Origin: an uncultured Bacilli bacterium
GTDB taxonomy: Bacteria; Bacillota_I; Bacilli_A; RF39; UBA660
Direction of reading: 5' to 3'
Assembly (NCBI GenBank): GCA_947585665.1
Contig: CANPXE010000006.1
Location: 32,814 to 96,813, forward strand
DNA: 64,000 nt
Made by a program: the position numbers and the translations under genes. Numbering within the stretch: the stretch's first letter is position 1; every line of letters begins with the position of its first letter. Positions 1 to 9,100 of this stretch are shown one piece after another. Under the pieces are notes generated by a model. That model made no database searches and was not told the DNA's origin. It saw nothing but the letters and a program-made list of their open reading frames with translations.

Positions 1-2
1 TT

Positions 3-1358
3 GGTACAGCTATAATCTATAATTTATATGAACCAATTGCTAAAAAGAATAAAAATAAAATAAAGTCATTAATGCGTTTTTATCGTAATGCATATCGTGT
101 TATTGCCCTTATTATTTTGGTGATGGGTCTATTAGTAATACCATTTTTACCAATTATTGTCGGCAAGACAACAATACCTGTTACGAAATTAGTTTTATTT
201 TTCTTATTATTCTTATTCGATACAGTTGCATCTTATCTTTTATGTTATAAGAGAAACTTATTATATGCTGATCAAAAAGTATATATAACATCAATTGTTC
301 ATATTGGCTATTTATTAGTTATGAACTCACTATTAATTGCCATTTTATTAACAACTTCTAATTTTTATCTTTTCTTAATTATTAAGATAATTATGCGTGT
401 TCTAGAAAATGTTGTTATTAGCATTATAGCTGATAAAAAGTATCCTTATTTAAAAGATAAAGAAGTTAAGAAATTGCCTAAAAAGACAATTGATGATATT
501 ATTTTAAAAGTAAAAGGTTTAGTTTTTCATAAGTTGGGTTCATTCTTTGTCTTAGGAACAGATAATATTTTAATATCAATGTTCTTAGGTGTATCAATTG
601 TTGGACTATATAATAACTATTATTTAGTCATTTATGCTTTAAATGCTTTAATAGGACAAGGCTTTACGGCTTTTACTGCTAGTATTGGTAATTTATTAAC
701 AGTTGAAAATAATAAAAAGTCTTATGAGGTATTTAAAAGAATAAGATTTTTAAACTTTTGGATATCTGGTTATACTGCAATTAGTATTTTAACCGTTATG
801 GAGAGTTATATATCTTCTTGGTATGGGGAAGAGTACTTATTACCAACAATAGTTTTAATCGTTTTAGTAATTAATTATTATTTAACAGTTATGCGTTATA
901 ATGTTAGTATTTTCAAAGAAGCAGCTGGTATTTTCCATGAAGATCGTTACATTCCTATATTAGAGTCAATAACTAATGTAGTTGCATCTTTGATCTTCTT
1001 AAAGTTCTTTGGACTTGCAGGAGTATTTTTAGGAACCATTGTCAGTAATTTATTATTACATCTATATAGTTATCCTAAATATGTTTTTAAACCATTGTTT
1101 AAAGAAAAAACAATTGAATACTTTAAATCAATTACAAAATATTTTATACTATTTATATTGAGTGCTGTTATTACATATGGTGCTTGTTACTTAGTAAAAG
1201 TTGATAGTGCTGTACTTCAAATGATTATTAATATTGGTATATCTTTAATCATACCAAATCTTATCTATTATATTGTTTTACATAATCAGAGTGAATATAA
1301 GTACTTTAAAAAATTATTGAAAAAAATAATTAATAATAGAGTAAAAAAGGAGTGTTAA
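3..1358 (+). CDS. Polysaccharide flippase, MOP/Wzx-like (5' truncated by window edge)
   Basis: Multi-pass membrane protein of the MOP (MATE/Wzx) type that moves lipid-linked sugar repeat units across the membrane. The frame is open from base 3 without a start, and the residues before the first internal ATG (base 72) continue the family pattern of a polar EPIAKKNKNKIKSL loop followed by MRFYRNAYR, so the gene begins upstream of the window. About ten hydrophobic segments are visible in the 450 residues present, ending in a basic tail. An unknown membrane protein follows after one base, and galE lies downstream, consistent with a surface-polysaccharide cluster. The family is clear; the polysaccharide is not. 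Confidence 0.85.
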   Translation, partial: GTAIIYNLYEPIAKKNKNKIKSLMRFYRNAYRVIALIILVMGLLVIPFLPIIVGKTTIPVTKLVLFFLLFLFDTVASYLLCYKRNLLYADQKVYITSIVHIGYLLVMNSLLIAILLTTSNFYLFLIIKIIMRVLENVVISIIADKKYPYLKDKEVKKLPKKTIDDIILKVKGLVFHKLGSFFVLGTDNILISMFLGVSIVGLYNNYYLVIYALNALIGQGFTAFTASIGNLLTVENNKKSYEVFKRIRFLNFWISGYTAISILTVMESYISSWYGEEYLLPTIVLIVLVINYYLTVMRYNVSIFKEAAGIFHEDRYIPILESITNVVASLIFLKFFGLAGVFLGTIVSNLLLHLYSYPKYVFKPLFKEKTIEYFKSITKYFILFILSAVITYGACYLVKVDSAVLQMIINIGISLIIPNLIYYIVLHNQSEYKYFKKLLKKIINNRVKKEC

Positions 1359-1359
1359 A

Positions 1360-2373
1360 ATGGATTTATTAAAAGGGTTTATTTCTCATCTATTAGCCAT
1401 TGTCTTATTGTTAGCAATTATCTTTTTAACAGGTAGTTCTATATCAAGAGAATTTTTAACTTATGACAATATTTATAAAGCAATGGATGATGCTAATCTA
1501 TTAGAAGAAGTTATAAATGATGTAGCTCTTTCTAAAGGAATAGGAGTTCCTAAAGAAATATATGATTATATTAAAGTTGATGATATCGTTTATGACTATG
1601 TTACTAATTATGCTTTATATGATGTCAATATCATTGAAGAAAGACCTACTATTGATAGTAAGGTATTAAATGAAAGACTTGCTCGTGCCATTGAAAAGTT
1701 TATTGATGATAATATTGTTAAATATGGAGATGATATAGATACTTTCTTAAAAGAGCAGGGACTTGATATAGACTTTAAAGAAGTAATAGAAGATTATATC
1801 ATTGAAAAGAAAGCTATTGATTTTAGTAAGATTCAATATATAAATGATAAAGAGTTAGAGTTTGTCTATGATCATGTAGATGAACAGGTAGATAAATTAG
1901 AAGAACAAACAATTGCTTTCGATGTAGTTAGATTTATAACAAATAAAGACTATTATAATTATAGTATTTGGATAATTGCAGGTTGTCTCATTCTAATAAC
2001 TTTGATAAATTTAAGTCTTCTTCCAACACTATCTTTATCAATAGCGCCATTAGCTCTTACTTCTATATTATATTTGGCTATTTATTTATTTGCTTCTAAT
2101 GTTAATTTTAGTGGCGGGCTTGCAGCAGATATTGCTAATCCATTTATTGCTATTATAAAAGATTTATCTTCAAAGTATTTTATAACTTTAATTGTCTTAA
2201 CATTAATAGTAGTAATTTTATACTTTATATTTAAGAAAATTAAGATTGCGATTTCTCATAAAAAGGGAGTTGCAACTCTAGATACTGTTTTTGATGATTA
2301 TAATAGTGATGAAGTAGTTAAAGAGATTAATCAAAATACTGAAGAAAAAGAAGAACCAAAAGAAGAAAAGTAA
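1360..2373 (+). CDS. Membrane protein of unknown function
   Basis: I do not recognise this 337-residue protein. It has an N-terminal hydrophobic segment (about residues 8-26), an acidic, probably extracytoplasmic region of about 170 residues rich in Asp, Glu and Ile, then three or four membrane segments (about 203-292), and a charged C-terminal tail ending in a Glu/Lys run. The ATG follows the flippase stop by one base, with an AAGGAGTG ribosome site inside the flippase 3' end, so the two are translationally coupled. An envelope role is inferred only from position. Confidence 0.8.
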   Translation: MDLLKGFISHLLAIVLLLAIIFLTGSSISREFLTYDNIYKAMDDANLLEEVINDVALSKGIGVPKEIYDYIKVDDIVYDYVTNYALYDVNIIEERPTIDSKVLNERLARAIEKFIDDNIVKYGDDIDTFLKEQGLDIDFKEVIEDYIIEKKAIDFSKIQYINDKELEFVYDHVDEQVDKLEEQTIAFDVVRFITNKDYYNYSIWIIAGCLILITLINLSLLPTLSLSIAPLALTSILYLAIYLFASNVNFSGGLAADIANPFIAIIKDLSSKYFITLIVLTLIVVILYFIFKKIKIAISHKKGVATLDTVFDDYNSDEVVKEINQNTEEKEEPKEEK

Positions 2374-2417
2374 TGCTTTTCTCTTTTTTTTAATATATAA
2401 TGATAGTGGTGAATATA

Positions 2418-2834
2418 ATGCGAAAGATTAGTACTAAAGAAAGTGAAATTGGGAATTTTTTAAATAGTAAAAGAGATAAGGCTTATATTGATATATATCG
2501 TGAAAATGATTTTGGTGGTTTAGGAATATTAGTTGATAATGAATTAAATATTTATAAATATGAGTGGAAGACGAGTTTTAGTAGTAAGACAAATGGGTTT
2601 TCAATTAATAATGCTTTATATGAAATAAAAGAAAAAATCGATTATGAAGTAATAGAAGATTATTTATTGAATAAGTTAAATATTACGAGTAATGAATATA
2701 TAAATGATTCTAATGAAGATATTAGAACAACAGAGATAATTAGATTAAAGAATTGTGAATGTGAATTGGAAAATAGTGATCTATTTGAAAAGATAAAAGA
2801 AATGATAAATAGTCAAATAAAGGAGGATTTATGA
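2418..2834 (+). CDS. Hypothetical soluble protein
   Basis: A 138-residue acidic protein with no signal peptide, membrane segment or motif I recognise. An in-frame ATG lies 18 bases upstream, but this start is preferred because it has the GTGGTGA ribosome-site pattern common in this window. The last four bases overlap the galE start (ATGA), so the two are probably co-translated. No function can be assigned from sequence. Confidence 0.7.
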   Translation: MRKISTKESEIGNFLNSKRDKAYIDIYRENDFGGLGILVDNELNIYKYEWKTSFSSKTNGFSINNALYEIKEKIDYEVIEDYLLNKLNITSNEYINDSNEDIRTTEIIRLKNCECELENSDLFEKIKEMINSQIKEDL

Positions 2835-3838
2835 AAATATTAGTAACGGGAGGAACAGGGTATATTGGTAGTCATACTTGTGTTGAACTATTAGATAATG
2901 GTTATGAAGTAGTTATTATTGATAATCTTGTTAATTCTAAAAAGGAAGTAGTTGATTATTTAAAAGAGATAACTGGTAAAGAAGTTGTATTCTATGAAGG
3001 GGATGTCTGTGATAAAGACCTTTTAAGAAAGATATTTAAAGAACATAAAATAGATGCTGTCATGCATTTTGCTGGATTAAAAGCTGTTGGTGAAAGTGTT
3101 CAAAAGCCACTTCTTTATTATCGCAACAATTTAGATTCAACTCTTTCTCTATGTGAAGTTATGACTGAGTTCGACTGTAAAAAATTAGTTTTTTCTTCAA
3201 GTGCTACCGTTTATGGTTCACCTAAAAGTTTACCTATTAAAGAAGATTTTCCTCTTTCAACAACTAATCCCTATGGATCAACTAAATTATACATAGAGGG
3301 GATTTTACGTGATTTATATACTTCTGATAATGATTGGAGTATAGCTCTACTTCGTTATTTCAATCCTATTGGTGCTCATAAATCAGGTTTAATTGGGGAA
3401 AATCCTAATGATATACCTAATAATTTAATGCCTTATATCGCTAAAGTTGCCGAAGGTGAATTAGAGATATTGAGTATTTTTGGAAATGATTATGATACTA
3501 AAGATGGAACGGGTGTTAGAGATTATATTCATGTTGTTGACTTAGCCAAAGGCCATATTAAAGCCCTTGAAAAGATTTTAAAAGAAAAGGGTGTCGATGC
3601 TTATAACTTAGGAACAGGTAAAGGTTATAGTGTTTTAGAATTAGTTGAGACGTATGAAAGAGTTAACAACGTTAAAGTTCCAAGAAAAATTGTTGCTCGC
3701 CGTGCTGGTGATATTGCTGAATGTTATGCCGACCCTAGTTATGCCAAAGAAAAATTGGGATGGACTTCTGAAAAAGGTCTAGAAGAGATGTGTCAAGATA
3801 CCTATAACTTTATTCAAAAGCATAAAGCAAAAAAATAA
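2831..3838 (+). CDS. galE: UDP-glucose 4-epimerase
   Basis: Cytosolic short-chain dehydrogenase/reductase that interconverts UDP-glucose and UDP-galactose using bound NAD+. The 335 residues show the nucleotide-binding GGTGYIGSH near residues 7-15, the SSSATVYG strand, and the catalytic YGSTK (Tyr148, Lys152). C-terminal substrate-binding features such as RAGDIAECYAD are present and the length is normal. The ATG overlaps the previous gene by four bases and has a strong AAGGAGG site. Next to a flippase it probably supplies UDP-galactose for surface glycans. A bidirectional terminator follows. Confidence 0.95.
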   Translation: MKILVTGGTGYIGSHTCVELLDNGYEVVIIDNLVNSKKEVVDYLKEITGKEVVFYEGDVCDKDLLRKIFKEHKIDAVMHFAGLKAVGESVQKPLLYYRNNLDSTLSLCEVMTEFDCKKLVFSSSATVYGSPKSLPIKEDFPLSTTNPYGSTKLYIEGILRDLYTSDNDWSIALLRYFNPIGAHKSGLIGENPNDIPNNLMPYIAKVAEGELEILSIFGNDYDTKDGTGVRDYIHVVDLAKGHIKALEKILKEKGVDAYNLGTGKGYSVLELVETYERVNNVKVPRKIVARRAGDIAECYADPSYAKEKLGWTSEKGLEEMCQDTYNFIQKHKAKK

Positions 3839-3840
3839 AA

Positions 3841-3860
3841 CGACTTTTTAAGTCGCTTTT

Positions 3861-3863
<3 letters not shown>
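3841..3863. terminator. Bidirectional terminator after galE
   Basis: Stem CGACTT/AAGTCG with a TTT loop, a T run on the plus strand and an A run on the other side that serves the minus strand. It separates the convergent galE and the anchored poly-Asn gene. Confidence 0.8.
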
Positions 3864-4604
<741 letters not shown>

Positions 4605-4771
4605 ATTTTACCTTCTTTCTATTTTTCAATACTAAAATATCATATAAATTATCATAATAAAATACTTTAATGATAAATAAAGTGTAAATAAAAGTTTAAA
4701 ATGTAAAGAAAATAGTTTAAATATTTAGACTAATTAGATATAGTTTTCTATGTATTTTTATAATTACTTTA

Positions 4772-4806
4772 TGATATAATTTAATTGTAAACATAGGAGG
4801 TAAAAT
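4772..4806 (+). promoter_or_regulatory. Extended -10 promoter and RBS for the NifU-like/GGGtGRT operon
   Basis: TATAAT at 4775-4780 preceded by TGA (extended -10), with no convincing -35. A strong AGGAGGT ribosome site lies just before the ATG at 4807. Confidence 0.6.
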
Positions 4807-5499
4807 ATGATTTATACAAAAGAAGTAGAAGAAATGTGCCCAGTAGCTAAAGGTGTTGATCACGGACCAGCACCAATACCTGAAGAAGGTAAATGGGTCA
4901 AAGCTAAAGAGATTAAAGATATCTCAGGATTAACACATGGTATTGGTTGGTGTGCTCCCCAACAAGGTGCTTGTAAGTTAACCTTAAATATAAAGGAAGG
5001 AATTATTCAAGAAGCTTTAGTTGAAACAATTGGATGTAGTGGTATGACACATAGTGCTGCGATGGCTGGTGAAATATTAGTAGGTAAAACTATTCTTGAA
5101 GCCTTAAATACTGATTTAGTATGTGATGCGATTAATACGGCAATGCGTGAATTATTCTTACAAATTGTCTATGGTCGTAGCCAATCAGCATTCTCAGAAG
5201 GAGGATTAGCTATTGGAGCTGGACTTGAAGATTTAGGTAAAGGTACACGTAGTCAAGTTGGAACAATATATGCAACTTTGAAAAAAGGACCAAGATATTT
5301 GGAACTTGCTGAAGGTTATATCGTTGAGATTGGTCTTGATAAAGATAATCAAATCATTGGTTATAAATATGTTAATTTAGGTAAGATGATGGAAAACATC
5401 AAAAAGGGAATTGAACCTATGGAAGCCATTGAAAAAGCGAGTGGTACATATGGAAGATTCGATGAAGCGGTTAAGAAAATTGACCCAAGATGTGAGTAG
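4807..5499 (+). CDS. NifU-like iron-sulfur scaffold-type protein, partner of GGGtGRT
   Basis: A 230-residue cytosolic protein of the IscU/NifU N-terminal fold, usually annotated as an iron-sulfur cluster assembly scaffold. Conserved Cys are seen near residues 49 (GWCAPQ), 56 (GACKL) and 77 (TIGCSGMTH), with a further Cys in the terminal DPRCE. It is longer than classical IscU and carries an N-terminal extension (EMCPVAKGVDHGP). Nine bases separate it from the GGGtGRT gene. This pair recurs in anaerobic Bacillota, and its physiological role is not known to me. Iron-sulfur binding is inferred from the fold and the Cys pattern. Confidence 0.85.
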   Translation: MIYTKEVEEMCPVAKGVDHGPAPIPEEGKWVKAKEIKDISGLTHGIGWCAPQQGACKLTLNIKEGIIQEALVETIGCSGMTHSAAMAGEILVGKTILEALNTDLVCDAINTAMRELFLQIVYGRSQSAFSEGGLAIGAGLEDLGKGTRSQVGTIYATLKKGPRYLELAEGYIVEIGLDKDNQIIGYKYVNLGKMMENIKKGIEPMEAIEKASGTYGRFDEAVKKIDPRCE

Positions 5500-5508
5500 G
5501 AGGACATT

Positions 5509-6507
5509 ATGGCATTGTTTGAAAGTTATGAGAGAAGAATAGATCAAATTAAACCAGTAATGGAAAAATATGGTATTAAAGATTTTGATGATGCAAGAAA
5601 TATTTGTAAAGAAAAAGGTTTTGATCCTTATGAAATAGTTAAGGGTGTTCAACCAATTTGTTTTGAAAATGCTTGTTGGGCTTATACTTTAGGAGCTGCG
5701 ATTGCGATTAAATCAGGACGTACGAAAGCAAGTGAAGCCGCTAAAGCAATTGGTGAAGGATTACAAGCTTTCTGTATTCCAGGAAGTGTTGCGGATGATC
5801 GTAAGGTTGGTCTTGGACATGGAAATCTTGCTTCAATGTTATTATCTGAAGATACGAAGTGCTTTGCTTTTTTAGCAGGACATGAATCTTTTGCGGCTGC
5901 TGAAGGAGCAATTGGTATTGCTAAGAGTGCTAATAAAGTGAGAAAAGAACCATTAAAAGTTATTTTAAATGGTCTTGGAAAAGATGCTGCTCAAGTAATA
6001 TCTCGTATTAATGGATTTACTTATGTTAAAACAGATTTTGATTTCTTTACGGGAAAAGTTAAAGTTGTTGAAGAAATAAAATATTCTGATGGGGAAAGAA
6101 GCAAAGTTAGATGTTATGGATGTAACGATGTTAGAGAAGGTGTTGCTATTATGCATCTAGAAGGTGTAGATGTATCAATCACTGGTAACTCAACTAATCC
6201 AACGAGATTCCAACATCCTGTTGCTGGAACTTATAAGAAAGAATGTACGGAAATGGGAAAGAAATATTTCTCTGTTGCATCAGGTGGGGGAACAGGAAGA
6301 ACGCTTCACCCAGATAATATGGCAGCTGGACCTGCTTCATATGGTATGACTGACACGATGGGAAGAATGCATAGTGATGCACAATTCGCTGGTTCATCAT
6401 CAGTTCCTGCCCATGTTGAAATGATGGGATTAATTGGAATGGGAAATAACCCAATGGTTGGAGCAACCGTTGCTGTCGCTGTCGCTGTTGAAGAAGCATT
6501 TAAGTAA
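5509..6507 (+). CDS. GGGtGRT family protein
   Basis: A 332-residue cytosolic protein named for its GGGTGRT motif, present here as SGGGTGRTLHPDN around residue 258. Other family-like segments are CFENACWAYTLGAAIAI, GHGNLASMLL, FLAGHESFAAAEG and the Gly/Met/Ala-rich C-terminus. The ATG has a TAGGAGG site nine bases after the NifU-like gene, so they form one operon. The family has no established reaction that I know. The constant neighbour suggests an Fe-S-linked function, which is inference. The operon terminator downstream has been interrupted by a MITE-like element. Confidence 0.88.
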   Translation: MALFESYERRIDQIKPVMEKYGIKDFDDARNICKEKGFDPYEIVKGVQPICFENACWAYTLGAAIAIKSGRTKASEAAKAIGEGLQAFCIPGSVADDRKVGLGHGNLASMLLSEDTKCFAFLAGHESFAAAEGAIGIAKSANKVRKEPLKVILNGLGKDAAQVISRINGFTYVKTDFDFFTGKVKVVEEIKYSDGERSKVRCYGCNDVREGVAIMHLEGVDVSITGNSTNPTRFQHPVAGTYKKECTEMGKKYFSVASGGGTGRTLHPDNMAAGPASYGMTDTMGRMHSDAQFAGSSSVPAHVEMMGLIGMGNNPMVGATVAVAVAVEEAFK

Positions 6508-6558
6508 AATAGGCGAATATAATAATTTCTTTGATTACGATTAAATAAGAAAATATAT

Positions 6559-6797
6559 AAGAGAATATGAAAATATTCTCTTCAGGCCGTTGACAAAGTC
6601 GGTTTTTCAAACCGGCTTTGTCAATCGGCTTTTTTAATTTCCCACTTTGGTACTAAAAAAAGAGCAAATTTGAATTTTTAATATCAAATAACGCTCAATT
6701 TTAAACTTTTTCTCCCACTTTTAGAGTTTTCAAATTTTAATTTTTTCTAAAAATGTAGTTTGTCAACAGTCTGAAGAGAATATGAAAATATTCTCTT
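6559..6797. mobile_element. MITE-like element (191 bp) with 24-bp target duplications
   Basis: A 191-bp insert (6583-6773) has imperfect terminal inverted repeats: CAGGCCGTTGACAAA at the left and CAGACTGTTGACAAA as the reverse complement of the right end (13 of 15 match). It is flanked by identical 24-bp copies (6559-6582 and 6774-6797) of a palindrome that was the terminator hairpin of the upstream operon. It has no coding capacity, so it is non-autonomous. Long target duplications are a known habit of IS1634-type (IS4 superfamily) elements; assignment to that family is inference. The ends contain TTGACA-like sequence, but no promoter was identified. Confidence 0.7.
6585..6637 (+). terminator. 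Strong hairpin terminator inside the MITE
   Basis: A long near-perfect stem (arms GCCGTTGACAAAG... and ...CTTTGTCAATCGGC, small loop at the TTC) is followed directly by TTTTTT. The element therefore replaces the terminator it interrupted. Confidence 0.75.
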
Positions 6798-6804
6798 TTA
6801 ATTT
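6774..6804 (+). terminator. Original operon terminator (right copy of duplicated hairpin)
   Basis: Stem AAGAGAATAT/ATATTCTCTT-type palindrome followed by TTTAATTT. The same 24 bp stand at 6559-6582, where the T run is now replaced by the inserted element. Confidence 0.6.
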
Positions 6805-6842
6805 AAAAAAATATGTAAATAATTTCCAAACTATAAATGTTC

Positions 6843-6869
6843 TTGACAAGCAAGTGGGGGGGGTATAAT
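6843..6869 (+). promoter_or_regulatory. Promoter with G8 tract in the -35/-10 spacer
   Basis: TTGACA at 6843-6848 and TATAAT at 6864-6869, both perfect consensus, separated by 15 bases of which the last eight are G (6856-6863). The spacer is two bases short of the optimal 17, so gain or loss of G residues would change promoter strength. It drives the NPATG surface protein gene. Confidence 0.85.
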
Positions 6870-6903
6870 ATAAAGTATAAATATTATGAAAGGAGAAAGA
6901 AAA

Positions 6904-8220
6904 ATGAAAAAGAAAGGTTTATTAGTATTTGCAGCTACTATTATGTTAGCAACAACTTCTAGTGCTTACGCAACTGAAGAAATTGATACTTGGGCAAATT
7001 TAAAAACTTGTCTTGAAGGAAATGAGACTGAATGTGTTTTGAAAGCAGGAGCATCAATTACTGAAGAAGTTACTAATGTTAATGTAGCAATTAATGGTAC
7101 TAAAACACTTGATCTTAATGGTGAAACAATTACTTTAAATGCAACTGCTGGTCCAACTGACACTTCAAGATTTCACGTTGAAGAGGATGATAATCTTACA
7201 ATTACCAATGGAACAATCATTAAACAGGGTGAAAGTACAATTGTTACAGTTGAAAAAGGTGGAAGTTTAACAGTTGATGCTACTCTTACAACACAAAGTA
7301 ATGATAATATTAATAGTATTGGAATTTGGGGAAGTGCAACAGACGATGGAAAAAAGACTAACGTTACAATTACTAAAAATGGTGTTGTTAATGGTGGTGT
7401 TGGTGTAGCTGGAAGTAGAGATAACTCAGAAGCTGCTTATGGAGTTACAGTCACTATAAAAGGTAAAATTGCTCAACCTTATGCCAGTGCTGCTCTTACT
7501 ATTAATGGTAGAGTTAAAGAAGGTAACCCAATTATTAATTTGGAAAACGCTACTGTTTCTTCAAATGGTAATGAGGCAATTTATGCTGCTGGATATGGTA
7601 CATGGAATATTACTGGTGGTAGTTTTAAAGGAAGCGAAGCAATTGGTGTTAAATCAGGTATTATTAATATCAATGGTGGTACATTCGAAGCAAATGGTAA
7701 TTATGTAGAACCTGGTAGTGTCACAGAAGAAAGTGGAAAAACTACTGCAACAGGAGCTGCTATTAGTATTACAACTAATGAGACTTATCAAGGAAATGTT
7801 GAAATAACAATTAAAGGTAATCCTACTATTAAGAGTAAAGAAGGATATGCTTTATATGAAGGACCAACAGGAATAGAAGAAACAGCTGTAAATAGTATTG
7901 CTATTGAAAATGGAACTTTTACTGCTGGAACTAGCGTTGAAGGAGCTCTATCTATAACATCAAGTGAAGATGAAGCATTCCAACATTTCATTAGTGGTGG
8001 TGAATTTTCTTCTATTGTTAATAGTAAATTCTTATCTAAAGGTTTAGTACAAGAAAAAGGTAAAGATGGAAATATCATTGTTAAAAAGCCTACAACTAAG
8101 ACTGAAAAAGAAAATAACCCAGCTACTGGTGATAATTTATTAACTTATGTAGTTATGGGAACATTTGCTATTGTAAGTGTATTGGGAACTACAATTTGTT
8201 TAAGAAAAGTAAATGAATAA
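6904..8220 (+). CDS. Cell-wall-anchored beta-helix-like surface protein, NPATG sorting signal
   Basis: A 438-residue secreted protein. It has a signal peptide (MKKKGLLVFAATIML..., cleavage near AYA-TEE) and a long Gly/Asn/Thr-rich middle with repeated short beta units (ITNGTI, INGGTFEANG, ITGGSFKGSE) typical of a right-handed parallel beta-helix. A Thr/Lys linker leads to a C-terminal NPATG motif followed by a hydrophobic segment and a basic tail. This is the layout of a sortase substrate; the only sortase seen here is at 28.4 kb. The start at 6904 follows AAGGAG and a typical signal sequence; an ATG 18 bases upstream is less likely. A G8 tract lies in its promoter. Ligand unknown. Confidence 0.85.
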   Translation: MKKKGLLVFAATIMLATTSSAYATEEIDTWANLKTCLEGNETECVLKAGASITEEVTNVNVAINGTKTLDLNGETITLNATAGPTDTSRFHVEEDDNLTITNGTIIKQGESTIVTVEKGGSLTVDATLTTQSNDNINSIGIWGSATDDGKKTNVTITKNGVVNGGVGVAGSRDNSEAAYGVTVTIKGKIAQPYASAALTINGRVKEGNPIINLENATVSSNGNEAIYAAGYGTWNITGGSFKGSEAIGVKSGIININGGTFEANGNYVEPGSVTEESGKTTATGAAISITTNETYQGNVEITIKGNPTIKSKEGYALYEGPTGIEETAVNSIAIENGTFTAGTSVEGALSITSSEDEAFQHFISGGEFSSIVNSKFLSKGLVQEKGKDGNIIVKKPTTKTEKENNPATGDNLLTYVVMGTFAIVSVLGTTICLRKVNE

Positions 8221-8229
8221 TCTTTGAAA

Positions 8230-8255
8230 AAGAAATGATAATCATTTCTTTTTTT
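8230..8255 (+). terminator. Terminator after the surface protein gene
   Basis: Stem AAGAAATGA/TCATTTCTT with a TAA loop and a run of seven T. Confidence 0.85.
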
Positions 8256-8284
8256 GCTACTAATTAATTAAAGAATCTATTCTG

Positions 8285-8313
8285 TTGAAGATTTTAAAAA
8301 AAATTGTTATACT
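8285..8313 (+). promoter_or_regulatory. deoD promoter
   Basis: TTGAAG (8285-8290), a 17-base spacer and TATACT (8308-8313), located 24 bases before the deoD start. Confidence 0.7.
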
Positions 8314-8337
8314 TTAAATAGAATAGGAGTGATGATT

Positions 8338-9048
8338 ATGACGCCACATAATGAGGCTCAAAAAGAAGATATTGCCAAAGTAGTTTTGATGCCAGGCGAT
8401 CCTAAAAGAGCGGAATATATCGCTAAGAATTATATGACGGATTACAAATTGGTTAATTCTGTTCGTGGAATGCTAGCATATACCGGTTTTTATAAAGGAA
8501 AACGTCTTACAGTTATGGCAAGTGGTATGGGAATGCCTAGTATTGGTATATATTCATATGAATTGTTTAAGTTTTATGATGTCGATACAATTATTCGTGT
8601 TGGTAGTATTGGAGCTTATGATGAGTCACTAAAGATATATGATATCATTTTAGCTGAAGAGTCATATGCGCAAAGTACTTTTGCGGAAGTTCAAAATGGT
8701 AATAAAGAAAAAATATTAAAGTCTTCTAAAGAAATCAATGATGTTGTCAAAACAACAGCTGAAGAGATGGGCATTACCATTCATCCAGGACGTATTTATT
8801 CAAGTGATGTTTTCTATCAAGAACATCCTAATATCGATTATTTAAATAAAGAAATGCAATGTTTAGGGACAGAGATGGAGTCATTTGCCTTATATCATAA
8901 TGCTCAAGTTTGTGGTAAAAAGGCAACTTGTCTTGTAACTGTTTCTGATCATTTACGAACACATGAAGAACTATCAGCTGATAAGCGTGAAAAGTCCTTT
9001 AATACTATGATGGAACTTGCTTTAAATACAGCTATAAAATTAATTTAA
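8338..9048 (+). CDS. deoD: Purine-nucleoside phosphorylase
   Basis: Hexameric-type (DeoD/UDP family) nucleoside phosphorylase that cleaves purine nucleosides with phosphate to base and ribose 1-phosphate in salvage. The protein begins MTPHNEA, matching the DeoD N-terminus, and shows VVLMPGDPKRAEYIA (phosphate-binding loop), VRVGSIGAYD-type, LGTEMESFALY (ribose site Glu/Met/Glu) and TVSDHLRTHE, whose Asp is the catalytic residue in the family. Start 8338 (236 aa) is chosen over an in-frame GTG and an ATG just upstream because AGGAGTG lies eight bases before it. Monocistronic. Confidence 0.93.
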   Translation: MTPHNEAQKEDIAKVVLMPGDPKRAEYIAKNYMTDYKLVNSVRGMLAYTGFYKGKRLTVMASGMGMPSIGIYSYELFKFYDVDTIIRVGSIGAYDESLKIYDIILAEESYAQSTFAEVQNGNKEKILKSSKEINDVVKTTAEEMGITIHPGRIYSSDVFYQEHPNIDYLNKEMQCLGTEMESFALYHNAQVCGKKATCLVTVSDHLRTHEELSADKREKSFNTMMELALNTAIKLI

Positions 9049-9100
9049 AGAATAAAAGATCTTCTTTTGTATCATAAAAGATATGAAAGGAGATTTTTTT

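Noticed and set aside
6194..6499. Minus-strand frames of 60-100 codons inside the GGGtGRT gene and similar antisense frames elsewhere
   Set aside because: They are shadows of well-supported genes on the other strand with no ribosome sites or protein patterns.
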